From assembly GCA_002104945.1 (NCBI GenBank), contig MCFH01000057.1, forward strand, positions 124,001 through 188,000: a stretch of 64,000 bases of DNA, in the 5' to 3' direction. Shown piece by piece: positions 1-10,700 of the stretch. The notes beneath the pieces were generated by a model. The model worked only from the letters and a program-made list of their open reading frames with translations. It was not told the origin of the DNA and did not search any database. The stretch comes from Piromyces finnis (taxonomy: Eukaryota; Neocallimastigomycota; Neocallimastigomycetes; Neocallimastigales; Neocallimastigaceae). Position numbers and translations under genes: made by a program. The stretch's first letter is position 1. Every line of letters begins with the position of its first letter.

Positions 1-189
1 TTTTATTAATTTATTGTAATAAAATTGTTAATAACAATTATATTGATAAAATGATGAAAAATATCTTCTATTTATATTTTTCCTAAATACATTTATATTA
101 TATTATAACTATTTATTTCTTATATATTATTATTTAAAATCTACACTAAAATCTTAATTATTAATAAATATTTAAGATATAACTATTTT

Positions 190-700
190 TAGTAAAATAC
201 AATTGGCAATTCAAATTAAGTACTATTCAATTTGAATATGTGCCCATGTATTATTGATATATTAATCATTTATTATTTATCTATTTCTATAAAAAAACAA
301 CACTAAAACTAGGGGTTTGAATTGAGAAATTTAATTTATTTGCTATACATTAAAAATATATTAATAATTTATTTTGTTTTAAACTTTATAATTATTAATA
401 AATATAATATTTAATTAATATATAGGTAATAAATGGACTGTATTCAATTTGCAGTTTACTCAAGTGTATTTAATTAGTTTTAGTTTTGTTTTATTCTCTT
501 ATTTAATTAAATTAGTATTAAATTAGTTTTGTTTATTTTATATTGAATATATGTATAATTAAATAGGATAGTATATTAAATGTAATTTACAAAAAATTTA
601 AATACATATAAAATTTCGTAATTAAAACGATGTAATTGTTATTGACTATTATTTAATTAATAACTAAATAAAATTAACAAAAAGAGATATTTAAATACGA
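190..700 (+). repeat. LTR-like repeat copy 1 (degenerate)
   Basis: About 190-350 is repeated in the same orientation at about 2025-2215; both copies share the block reading tttgaatatgtgcccatgta and the downstream ctatttctataaaaaa block. The part from about 424 to 690 is repeated in inverted orientation at about 965-1255. The copy lies directly upstream of a Gag-like start at 787, the place expected for a 5' LTR. Termini and target-site duplications could not be fixed, so calling it an LTR is an inference; the repeats themselves are seen directly. Confidence 0.5.
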
Positions 701-786
701 TATTATAAATAATTAAACAAGAAAAATAATAATATTGTTGATTTGCAAGAAAGCAATATACTTTAACAATTGCACTTAAACGAACA

Positions 787-2045
787 ATGGAGCGTCAAAG
801 TGCAGCTTTGAGGATAGTAAATGATCCTCTAACTTTCTTTGGCCGCAGACAAGAACTAGACGGGTGTAAAAGGTTTTATATATCAAAACAGATTATAAAA
901 TTTTTACAATAAAACAATAAACACAAAATAAATAAAAAAGAGACAAGAAAATAAATTATATTTAAAAAAAATATCTCTTTTATTGATTTTATTTAGTTAT
1001 TAACTAAATAATAGTCAATAACAATTACATCGTTTTAATCAAGAAATTTTATATGTATTTATATTTTTTGTAAATTGTATTTTAATATACTATTCTATTT
1101 AATTATACATATATTCAATATAAAATAAACAAAACTAATTTAATACTAATTTAATTAAATAAGAGAATAAAACTAAACTAAAACTAATTAAATACACTTT
1201 TGATTCAATTTGAGTAAACTACAAATTAAATACAGTCCATGTATTATCTATATATTAATTAAGTATTAATAATACTATTCATTATATATTTATTATTAAA
1301 AATGTTAATTTAAAATTACGCTAAAGTTATTAAACTAATTTTAATTAAATAAAAACTTTTTAAGATTTAATTTGAATATTTAAAATATTTAAATTTAATT
1401 ATCCATTAATTTAAACATTTATCCAAATTTCATTTGTAACTTTGATATTTTAAAATTAATTTTTATTTAATTATTCCATAAAATTTACTGAATAAATTTT
1501 ATATATAATTTCCATTAAAATATCAAAATTATTTAATAATTATTAATTAATTATTAAATAATTTAAAGATATACTTTATATCTTTACAACGGGTTCTTGA
1601 CAAGGATTGAACTAGCTATTGACCAACCCTGATCGGTTCGCCAATGATGAAGCGAGAGTACGCTTCTTAATCTCGTATTTCGTTAATAGACCCTTAGAAT
1701 GGGCCGCTCGTTTAAGATAAAATAACGACGCCATTCTAAGAAATTGTAATCAATTCGTTGCTGCTCTCCGCACTAATTTCGGAGATCCTAATAACGACAC
1801 AATTGTTGCAAATGGAAGATTTTGCAACATAAAAGAAAGAAAGTTTGGCAAAGTGTTTGAATATATTAATGAATTTCAATGCGTTAGCCAAAACTCTAAT
1901 TTCAATGAAGCAGCGAAGATATATATGTTCACAAAGGGTCTACATCTAAAAATGCGTGAACATTTGGCAATAGTCAACCCAAATCTTATTCAACTAGAGC
2001 ATCTTTACTCTGATGTTATAACTATTTTAGTAAAACTAAATAGGC
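787..2045 (+). pseudogene. Ty3/gypsy Gag remnant, interrupted
   Basis: An N-terminal piece starts at ATG 787 (MERQSAALRIVNDPLTFFG) and runs to about 870, then loses homology. The frame resumes near 1590 with FLTRIELAIDQP, RFANDEARVRFLISYF, PLEWAARL, FVAALRTNFGDPNND and KVFEYINEFQCVSQNSNFNEA. These are typical of the retrotransposon Gag core (Gag-like capsid, Ty3/gypsy class) in fungi. A stop and frameshift occur around 1630-1640 and 1715. The roughly 700 bp in the middle contain the inverted LTR-like copy. The C-terminal part and zinc knuckle are missing here. This is a dead copy; identification as gypsy Gag is fairly secure. Confidence 0.7.
965..1330 (-). repeat. Inverted copy of the LTR-like repeat
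   Basis: This stretch is the near-exact reverse complement of about 424-690, with small indels. Shared blocks include caataacaattacatcgttt and the segment around tacagtccatgtattat. It sits inside a broken Gag reading frame (787-870 and 1590-2045), suggesting that a second element copy, or an LTR fragment in opposite orientation, inserted into or recombined with the first. Paired with 424-690 it would form a very long stem. Confidence 0.55.
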
Positions 2046-2215
2046 AATTCAAATCAAGTAGTACTCGATTTGAATATGTGCCCATGTATTATTTATATAT
2101 TAATCATTTATTATTTATATACTATTTATCTATTTCTATAAAAAAAAACAATACTAAAACTAAGAAATTAAATTGAGAAATTTAGTTTATTTGTAGAACA
2201 TTAAAAATAAATTTT
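2025..2215 (+). repeat. LTR-like repeat copy 2, truncated
   Basis: Direct repeat of about 190-350, with shared wording through the tttgaatatgtgcccatgta block and the A-rich block near 2140. It overlaps the last Gag codons, so either the repeat boundary includes a little Gag or the join is a recombination scar. Confidence 0.45.
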
Positions 2216-2527
2216 AAATTTTAATTTTAATAAATAAATTATGTCTCATTTTCTTTTTCTTTAATATAATTTGTGTAACTTAAACAATAATATTTATGAC
2301 TTAAGTTACATTAAATATATCAAGCTGAGGTGTTTGATATTTTTACAATCTCTCTCTCTAAGTCGAGTTCCTGCGAGATTAATTTATAAAAAATCCTTTC
2401 TCGAAGGAATTTCAATTACAAATGGTTGGTATCTGTGCTTGATTAAACTACCAACTTTATTCTTTCTAATTTTCATGGAAGAGTCATTCGACTTACATTT
2501 TAATTTTTTAGAGTTTCTTTCAAACTC

Positions 2528-3060
2528 TTATATCTCTTGTATTAATTGTTTGTCTGGAATCTGATCTTTAGAAATCCAGGTGGATTTGTCAAATCCTTTC
2601 CACGATAACTTATAAAATGTTTTACCATTGACAGATTTCATCTTCTCAATTTTCTCTGGAATTTTTTCAATCAAATCTGTGTTAAGGTGAATATTTCTCT
2701 TCCTACGGTTAGACCTATCGTTAAATTCATTTTCAAAGTATGGTTCTAACAATGAAAAATGAAAAACTGTATGGCATCTCATTGTCTTTGGAAGTTTCAA
2801 TTTAAAAGCGAGAGAACTAACTTTTTCAATAATTTCAAATGGGTGCTAGTTTCTTCTTCAAGTTAGTTCCAGGAGAATCTTTTAATAACCATACCTTCTT
2901 TCCCAGAATCATTCTTTTAATATCAGAATATTTCTTATATGTTTCTTTAGCTTTTTCTAAATTTTCTTTTAATAATTTAAAGTTTTTATTCATATCAATT
3001 ACTCTTTGTTCAGCTCTACTAGGTCTATCATTAGCTGGAATTTCTAAGCTGAACTTCTAG
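2528..3060 (-). pseudogene. Gypsy/chromovirus integrase C-terminus and chromodomain
   Basis: Read on the minus strand, 3060-2830 encodes an integrase tail (ANDRPSRAEQRVIDMNKNF, ETYKKYSDIKR, KVWLLKDSPGTN), typical of the region between the integrase core and the GPY/F module. A frameshift at about 2830 leads to KLPKTMRCHTVFHFSLLEPY and a chromodomain (FYKLSWKGFDKSTWI). Chromodomains at the integrase end mark the chromovirus branch of Ty3/gypsy elements. An in-frame stop follows the chromodomain at 2528, after which a related frame continues to about 2330. The integrase core, RNase H and reverse transcriptase are absent. The fragment is opposite in orientation to the Gag remnant, so it probably belongs to a different copy. 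Confidence 0.75.
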
Positions 3061-3079
3061 GTAATCCATAAAGTTGAAT

Positions 3080-3460
3080 TACCTAGAAGTGATTTTTTCA
3101 TCGGTGCATGCACTTCTCAGTCCTTTTCACTAACACCTGATGGAGTTGTAAGTGTTTCACTTTTTCCAACTTAATTCCAAGATCTTCAGCATGATTTTGA
3201 TTAATAAAATTTAATTCAGAACCAGAGTCAATTAAAACTTTAATCTTGGCTTCTGGAACTTCATTGGTACTTAAGTATAAATCAACAAGGTTTAAATCAC
3301 TTTTAACTCCCTTGACTCCAACTTTGTAAATTTTTGGATTAACAATTTTTGGAGTACTTTACTTAACTATTCTTAACACTTTTCTAGGCTTTATTCTATT
3401 AGGACAATTAAATTTTAAATGTCCTGGTTGTTTACAAAGAAAACATAAACCTTTTTTATT
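3080..3460 (-). pseudogene. Gypsy zinc knuckle and aspartic protease remnant
   Basis: On the minus strand the frame gives a CCHC zinc knuckle at about 3456-3415 (CFLCKQPGHLKFNC, spacing C-x2-C-x4-H-x4-C). A retropepsin-like segment around 3245-3200 follows, with the catalytic-type triad in KVLIDSGSELNFI (DSG instead of DTG). The fragment joins directly to the integrase end at about 3060, so the whole RT/RNase H/integrase core is deleted. A stop interrupts the frame near 3360. The upstream Gag part ends abruptly near 3460. Confidence 0.7.
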
Positions 3461-4219
3461 ATATAAAAAGTTAATAACTAAATAGTTTATATTTTATATA
3501 ATAGTTCATAATTATTGTAATTATAATATTATAAAATAATTATTATGATAATAATAATATCTTAGTAAACTTTTAAATAATATCACCTATATTATTTAGT
3601 TTACTTTTGATTCAAGTTAAAACTAAACTTTAAATAAAAAATAAATTAAATAACACATTTAATTCATACCCTTTTTTAATTTATAATATTAAAATAATTT
3701 TTTTATTATAAATAGATTCAAAATAAAAAAATAACTATTATTTATTATACCTTTAAACAAAAAAAATAGTATTAAAAATATTATTAATTTTAATTATTAA
3801 ATTATCTTAAAAATGAAATTCCAACAAATTAGTGTTATTCTCACTTTTTTTTCTTCTTATCTTTTTGCTTTTCTTATAAATTCTGTATGAATATCTTGAT
3901 TTTGTAAATTGATATTATTACCAAAAATATCTTCAATATTTTGTGGTTCAATTTCTTCACTACCACTTCCTATTTTTTCAGCAAAAGGTAAGGATAATAC
4001 CTTGAGATTTAATGAAAGAAAAGTAAATAAGGGAGAGAAAGAAAAAGAAAAAGAGGAAGAGAAAGATAAAAATGAAAAAATTAAATATAAAAAAGATGAA
4101 GTAATATATTAAAAATATATTAATTTAAAGATATATGTTTATTAATACTTTTATTTCTGACAAAAAATAATAACTATAAATAAATAAATTTTATTATTTA
4201 TAATTTTGTAAAATTTTAG
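3461..4219. other. Intergenic/decayed stretch with two small coding remnants
   Basis: Very AT-rich. Two short runs look once-coding. At 3813-3890 (+) a 25-codon ORF, MKFQQISVILTFFSSYLFAF..., has the shape of a signal peptide and may be the lost 5' exon of the M13 peptidase remnant that follows. At about 3985-3858 (-) a 42-codon open frame ending in TAA encodes an acidic tail (PFAEKIGSGSEEIEPQ...) of a protein I do not recognise. Nothing else is supported. Confidence 0.35.
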
Positions 4220-5107
4220 ATATGTATTAACACATGCTTTTGATGGTACTGGTAGACAATCTGATACGGATGGTAGTATGACTAATTGGGTGAGTATTAT
4301 ATATATAAAATCTTCGATATATAAAAAATTACAATATATATAATAATTATAATATATATTGGCAAATCTTTAATTCCCTTATATATACTTTATTTATATT
4401 TTTCAAAAATATTAATTGAGTAAAATAATTTTTTAAAAAAAAAATAGTGGTCTTTATTAACTGCAGAAAACTTCAGCAATGCCTCTTAATGTTTCGTTGA
4501 TCAGTAACTATTTTCCAATTCATTTAAAATATATATAAAAATACTTTTAAATTTCTTTATTAATAATATTTATATAAATATATTGAAAAAATTACAAAAA
4601 TTTAGATATTCAAATTATACAATAGTAGGAAGTGATGGAAATAATTACAATGTTGATGGTGAAGTAAGTTAAATATTTAAAGACTAAAGATTATTGTAAC
4701 AATAACATAATAATATAATATATCTTATAATGATATATATATTAATAAATTTTAATTATTTAATTTAAAAGTTTATTCTTAATGAAAACGAAATCATTTT
4801 TGATAATGGTGGTGTTGATCGTGTCTATGAGGCTTGGAAAATATCTATGAACAAAGATACATATAAGGCCATAGAACGTAATAAAATACTTTCAGATTTC
4901 ACTAAATATACCAGAGATCAATTATTCATTATCCCATTTGGTCAAATTTGATGTTCCAAAATGAGACCAGAAGTTGCTGTTCAAAGATTATCTCAAGATA
5001 ACCATGCTCCAAGTGAATGGCGTGTTAAGGGTATTTTAAGAAATTCAAAACATTTCGCTGAAATTTTCAACTGTCCAGTCAATTCACCAATGAATCCAGA
5101 ACAAAAG
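4220..5107 (+). pseudogene. M13 family (neprilysin-like) metallopeptidase, C-terminal remnant
   Basis: Four exon-like blocks keep the order of an M13 zinc endopeptidase C-terminal half: 4220-4289 (LTHAFDGTGRQSDTDGSMTNW, compare ITHAFD...GRNFDKDGN), 4448-4505, about 4606-4662, and 4771-5107 (DNGGVDRVYEAWK, QLFIIPFGQ, CSKMRPEVAVQR, FNCPVNSPMNPEQKC). The family is secreted or membrane-anchored and cleaves peptides. It is broken. TAA at 4487-4489 replaces an expected sense codon in NAS*CFVDQ, and TGA at 4949-4951 replaces the conserved Trp of the FAQ-W-CSKMRPE motif. The HE of the HExxH zinc site is not present in the first block (YVLTH), and the Zn-ligand ENxxD region is distorted (LNENEIIFDNGG). 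The final C-x-W end is replaced by the neighbouring pseudogene on the other strand. Confidence 0.8.
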
Positions 5108-5885
5108 TGTTCAAATTCCTTTATTCCTTTTAACGCATATTCTTCGAATTCTTTTACTTCTTTTTCATTCATTAAATTGCTAGGGGCTTCTATAGCAATA
5201 TTGTTTCTTCTTCAATTTCTTTAAGAGTTCTTTCATATAACATTTCTGATGTATCCGAGAAACACAAACCAAATTCACTTTGCACAATATTTTTCAATAG
5301 TTCCGCACTAACCATATTGACTATAATACATATTATTAGGGCAATTGCCAATATCTTTTCCATAACTACCATCGTATGAATACTTGATTTCTTCATTACC
5401 GTTGAAATACAGTCCAAATTCATTTTGACAACCAATACCACAATATTCTTCGGTAGTACACAATATCCGTATTTACTAAAGCATTGGTCATCAGGGCAAA
5501 CGCCTTCTCCAACATCATAAACACCATCAGTAGAAAAATTAATTTTATTTTTATCCAAATTATTATCACATTCGCCGAATTCTGATTGACACCCCTTCCC
5601 ATGGTATTGATTACCAATTCTACAATAGCCATAAAGGCCACAACACTGTCCTGATGGACATTTACCATGATCCTTTCCACATCCTCTATCAAGACTAGTT
5701 TCAACATAATTTAAAAATTTAAGGTCAGCTTCGATACATAAATCAGTATTAATTTGAAGTGATTCACAATTAATACTAGGATTTAAAATTTTAAGTTTTT
5801 CTATAGAAATATCATTATCTATAGCTATTTGATAGTAGTAATTATTATTAAATGGTAATAATAAAACAGGTAAGGCAACCCTCAG
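5108..5885 (-). pseudogene. LysM plus tandem CBM18 (chitin-binding) protein, decayed
   Basis: On the minus strand, about 5880-5715 encodes a LysM-like module (YYYQIAIDNDISIEKLKILN, NPSINCESLQINTDLCIE). Hevein-type CBM18 domains follow: CGKDHGKCPSGQCCGLYGYC, GKGCQSEFGEC, CPDDQCFSKYGYC, TTEEYCGIGCQNEFG, CGTIEKYC and QSEFGLC. Such modules bind chitin or peptidoglycan-like glycans and are usually secreted. Damage includes a frameshift between YGYC and TTEEYC (about 5460), a Cys codon changed to a stop (YG*CG, about 5340), several Cys-to-Tyr changes (PNNMYYSQYG), a frameshift at AK/QSEFG and another near 5190. After the last of these, an acidic tail (KEVKEFEEYALKGIKEFEH) continues to about 5108. 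No intact start or signal peptide was found upstream. Confidence 0.78.
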
Positions 5886-6330
5886 TCGTTGATAGCATTT
5901 TATAATAGTGGGTATCGTCCTTATTTAATATGGTGGTGGTTGAGATATATCATCGTTATTACTTTTTAGCTTTAAATAAGTAGTTTAATTTTCTTTTGAA
6001 TATGGGCTACTACAATCTACATTAACTTGTGAAGTTTCTTCATCTTAGCTGGATTTTCATGATAAACATGTTGATATTCCTTTTTTTCTCTTCTTAATTC
6101 TTTTAATTAACATTAAATGACTAAAATAATGATTATAACATTTACTTCAGCAATAATACTACCAAGAAAAAAACTTTTCCTTTTTTTAGACTTTATAGTA
6201 ACAGAAAAGGCAACCTTTGAACCTACTTTAGTAGTATATATATAACCAAATGCAGTAATATTTTATAAATTTAGAGGTTGTAAATTTTTATTGTGACTTA
6301 ATAATGGTAAATTAGAAGTAAATGTACTTA
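5886..6330 (-). pseudogene. Fragment of a type I membrane protein (extracellular end, TM, cytoplasmic tail)
   Basis: On the minus strand, about 6330-6060 reads TFTSNLPLLSHNKNLQPLNL, a stop, then ITAFGYIYTTKVGSKVAFSV, then a hydrophobic segment (GSIIAEVNVIIIILVI), a stop and a basic tail (LKELRREKKEYQHVYHENP). The layout of a beta-rich ectodomain end, one membrane span and a charged cytoplasmic tail suggests the 3' end of a surface-protein gene. At least two in-frame stops are seen. I do not recognise the family. It lies upstream of, and in the same orientation as, the LysM/CBM18 remnant, but joining the two is not justified. Confidence 0.45.
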
Positions 6331-7743
6331 AGTTTTTTTTTTTATTTTTATTTTTATATAAATAATTTTTATTCATTATATAATATTTAAATACATAATG
6401 GTAGATAATATTTCTGTTAAATAATATAATATTTATAAACTATTATTACATAGTTATAGTTTGTGCTTGTGTGTGATTTTTAAGTATTTTAAAAATAAAG
6501 GAGAAAGAAAGAAAAAAAAAACTTAAAGGTGATTATCTAATTTATATATAACTAATTTTTATTTAATTTTTCTAAAACTTATAAACATTTTATAAATAAA
6601 AAGAAAAAGAATAGTTTAATTGTTTATAATAATATAATATTAAACAATTAAACTATTCTTTTTCTTTTTCTTTTTTTTTATTGCTAATAAAACAATTATA
6701 GATAAAAAAGTATATAAATTAATTATTCCATTATAAAAGAATAAAAACCAAAAAAAAAAAAGTGAAACGTATAAAGGGAATTCTTTATTATTAAATAATA
6801 GTTATCTTGTAAAGCCAGACATTATCATTATAAATGAAAATATAACGAAATCAGAAAAAAATTAGTTAAAAGAAGTGTTAAAGAATCGGTTAATAATAAA
6901 GAAAATGAAAACGAAGAAGATTCAAATGAAACACAAAAACCAGAGAAAATAACACTTCTAGTTTTAATTCATCAAATCTTGATAATAACAATATTATGAA
7001 GAATGATATTAGTTATAAACTAGTAATGAGGTTGAAAATAATGGAAAAAGAGGCATTATTAGATCAAGTTTAAATATAAATGATAATAGAGGTAATAAAA
7101 ATAAATGATGATAGATATAATAATAAATTATGAACCTCATAAAGCTAATATTAATTATAATAATTAAAAAGATTATTAGTATACAAAATATGAGGTAAAA
7201 TATATTTATTTTATCTATTATATATGAGTCAATTAAGGAAAAAAAAAGATTTTTTATTTTAGAGATGTATTCTACATTTGGATAAAATAATTCATATAAA
7301 TATAAAGTTTATATTTAAAATTTTCAAAAAACATCTTTTTATATTATTTTAAATTATTATACTAAAATACTTTAACATTTAAAATTTTGATATTTATTAT
7401 ACTTTTAAATAATAATACCAAAAATAAATTTTATTTATATCATTTTAGAAGTTTAAAATATTCCTATATAAATAATATTATATATATAAAATAGGTTTAA
7501 GTTTTATTAATATTATTATTTAAATGAACAAATATTCTTCTTTTAACTAGTATTTTATTATTAATTGTATATTTAATATTTTTATATTTTTATCAAAAGA
7601 AATATTAGATTTTTTTTCTTATCAATAAGATATAAGAACGTAACCTCACATAATCTCTTTTTTTTTTTTTTTTTAAAAAAAAAGTGAGATCAAAAGAGAG
7701 AATTTACTGTAGAATTTATTAAAGAAGAAAAATTATTATTAAA
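6331..7743. other. Intergenic region with a decayed Asn-rich frame
   Basis: Apart from the hairpin at 6598-6669, only about 6850-7120 (+) has codon-like texture (KRSVKESVNNKENENEEDSN, then after a shift NSSNLDNNNIMKNDISYK). It is broken by frameshifts and stops, and probably comes from a low-complexity protein gene. The last few hundred bases are plain AT-rich upstream sequence of the LRR gene, with a long T run at about 7659-7674. Confidence 0.3.
6598..6669. repeat. Perfect 29-bp inverted repeat (hairpin)
   Basis: 6598-6626 and 6641-6669 are exact reverse complements over 29 bp, separated by a 14-base AT loop. The stem runs from an AAAAAGAAAAAGAATAG outer part to an AATTGTTTA inner part. 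It has no coding content. It could be a foldback/MITE-type remnant, a transcribed hairpin or a cruciform-prone site. Confidence 0.8.
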
Positions 7744-10700
7744 ATGAAATTATATCATTATTTATTATTTTTGGCTGGTTCGAAATGTGCTTTTGGTCAT
7801 AACAAAAGAAAGGAGCCAGATCCTGAATGTAAATTTATCAATTCTTTATTAGGACAAGAAGATAAATATGATTGTTGTTCTGTCTCTGGAATTGTTTGTG
7901 AAGATAATCATATTATTGAAATGTATTAATTAATATAAATTATAAATTCAATTTAATATAATTAATTCTAATGAAATATTATCCTTTTCTATTTTAATGT
8001 AAAACTATTGTTATTTTGAAACCTATATTACATTATATGACATATAACGTTTATTAATGATGATGAAATAAATAAAACAAATTCATAGTGATTTAAAGAA
8101 AAGTGATATTAAATCTTCAACTTTACCAACATCATTTGGTAATATGGGTTACATAAAAAAATTGTAAATATTTAATATAAGGGTGATATTATTTTTTTTT
8201 ATTAAAATTGTATAATAATATATTAATGTTTGACAAAATAATAATAAATATAAAATATACTTATTATAAAAAAAACAAATGATAAAGGAATCTTATGAAT
8301 TGTGGTATTATGGGAAAAATACCTGAAGATCTTGGAAATTTAAAAAATCTAACATCAATGTAAAAAATATATATATTTATGTATTGATACATTAATGTAA
8401 TGATATTAAAAACAAAATTATATTATTGCAAATCAATTTATAAAACATTAATATATAGTAATTTATCTTATAATGATATCTCCGGAAATATACCATCAAC
8501 CATTGATAAAGTTGTAAATTTAAATACTCTGTAAGTTTTTAATATAATGTTAATTTAAGAAATTTATAAATAAATAGTCAAATCATATATTTAATTATTA
8601 TATATATTTATATTTATAATGATTAATGTTATTATATAGTGAATTACAAAACAATAGTTTAGATGGTTTTGTTCCAGGTACATTACATGGATTGGAGAAT
8701 TTAAAAAAAATGTAATTTTAAGATATACATAATCATAATTTCTTTAAAATATAAACAATAATAGTTAAAACTATTTTAATAAATGTATAGCCATTTAGAA
8801 AATAATAAATATTTACATGGAAAAGTTCCAAGAAATAAGGGTTTAGAAGAATGTGATTTTCGTGGAACGATGTTATGTATTTCAAGTAAAAAGAAAGCTG
8901 AAGAAATGAATCCAAAATGTTCATATCCAGAAACAGAGTATGATTGTGATTCTTGTTCAGCAAATTCCCAAAATTCAAGTGCAAATGAATTTTGTCAATG
9001 TAATGATGGATTTATCGGTGCAGGTTATACCGAATGTGTTAATGGTATAATATAAATAAATAAATAATTTTTAATTTTACTTATTTTCTTTTAAATATAA
9101 TCTTTCAATTTGACTTTATAGAATTACATAAATATGATAATAAATAATTAAAAGTATTTATATTATTTATTTAATAATTAATGTTTATCTAATACATAAA
9201 AGATTGTCAATATATAAATAGTATGTTTAATTGGAATAAAACGGAAAACTGCTGTAGTAAGCAAGGATTTACATGTAATAAAATTTATTTAACTGAAATG
9301 TAAGTATTTTCTAAAAAAAAAAAACCAAAAATTAATTATAAAAGTTTGTTATTTTGTTGTTTAACAAAATATTTCATATACTTTTGTTATAGTAATGTAC
9401 CAAGATACAACATTAATGGTACTATTCCAGAGTCTATTGGAAAATTAAATAAATTGAAACAATTGTAAGAAAATTTTATTACTATTATATTCATTTATAT
9501 ATATTCTATTTATCTGTATAATATAAATTATGAACATAAATTTAAAAAAAAATTAAAATATTTTAAAATGAAAATAGATATCTTCATTATAATAATTTAG
9601 AAGGTCCTATTCCATCCTCTATTTCCAATTTAACCAGTTTAGTGATATTGTATATCTTTTTTTCCTTTTTTTTTCAAATAATATTTATTCCGATAAACAA
9701 ACTATTTCTATAATTTTATTTTTATTTTCTAATTATTTTTTGTATAATTTCATACTATATAGTGATATATCTAATAATAAAATTAGTGGTAATATTCCAA
9801 AAGAAATTGAAGCTTTAACAAATTTAAAGAGAATGTATAATCAATACTTTTCATTTATTATTTTTTGTATAATTTTTAAAAAATATAATATAATTATTAA
9901 AATTAATATTTTTCAAAATAGTGATTTTTCTGATAATAAATTAGATGGATCTATTCCTTCTATTCTTGGAAAGCTTAATGGATTAACATATATGTAATTA
10001 TGATGCTTTTATATAAATATTCATTATTTAATTATTATATTATTTTAAATGTTAGTTAATATATTATTCTAATTTTATAATAATTAAATATTTTTTTATA
10101 AATGGTTAAATATAAAAATATATGAATAGTGATTTATCAGGAAATAATTTAAGTGGAAAAATTCCTTCTGAACTAACCGATCTTAAAAATATGGAACACC
10201 TGTAATTATTTATTATTTATTTTTACTATTACTTCTATTTTATAAAATATTAAACATATAAATATCAAATGCTAAAATAAATATAAATATGAAAAATATA
10301 GATTTTTAGATCATAATTCATTTGAAGGTTCCATTCCTTCTTCGATTGAAAACTTAGTTAAATTAAAGAAATTGTAAGTGTAGAGTATTATTATAAATAT
10401 TTTTATTTTATAACTTAAATATATTAAATTTAATTATTATATATATTATCTAATTATAAATAAAATAATACCACCATATGAATGCTTTATAAATAATTTA
10501 TAGATGGTTAGATCATAATAAATTTAGTGATGCTATTCCTTCATCTATTGGAAATTTATCAAATTTACAATATATGTAAATTTAAATTTTATCATTATTA
10601 AATTATAAACCTTTTATCTAATAAAGTTAATATAATCCTAATATCTTTTATAAAATTAATTAAAAAGGGATTTGTCTGCAAATAATTTAAACGGAAACAT

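Noticed and set aside
2271-2564. 97-codon plus-strand ORF
   Set aside because: Antisense to the gypsy Pol tail; no motif of its own.
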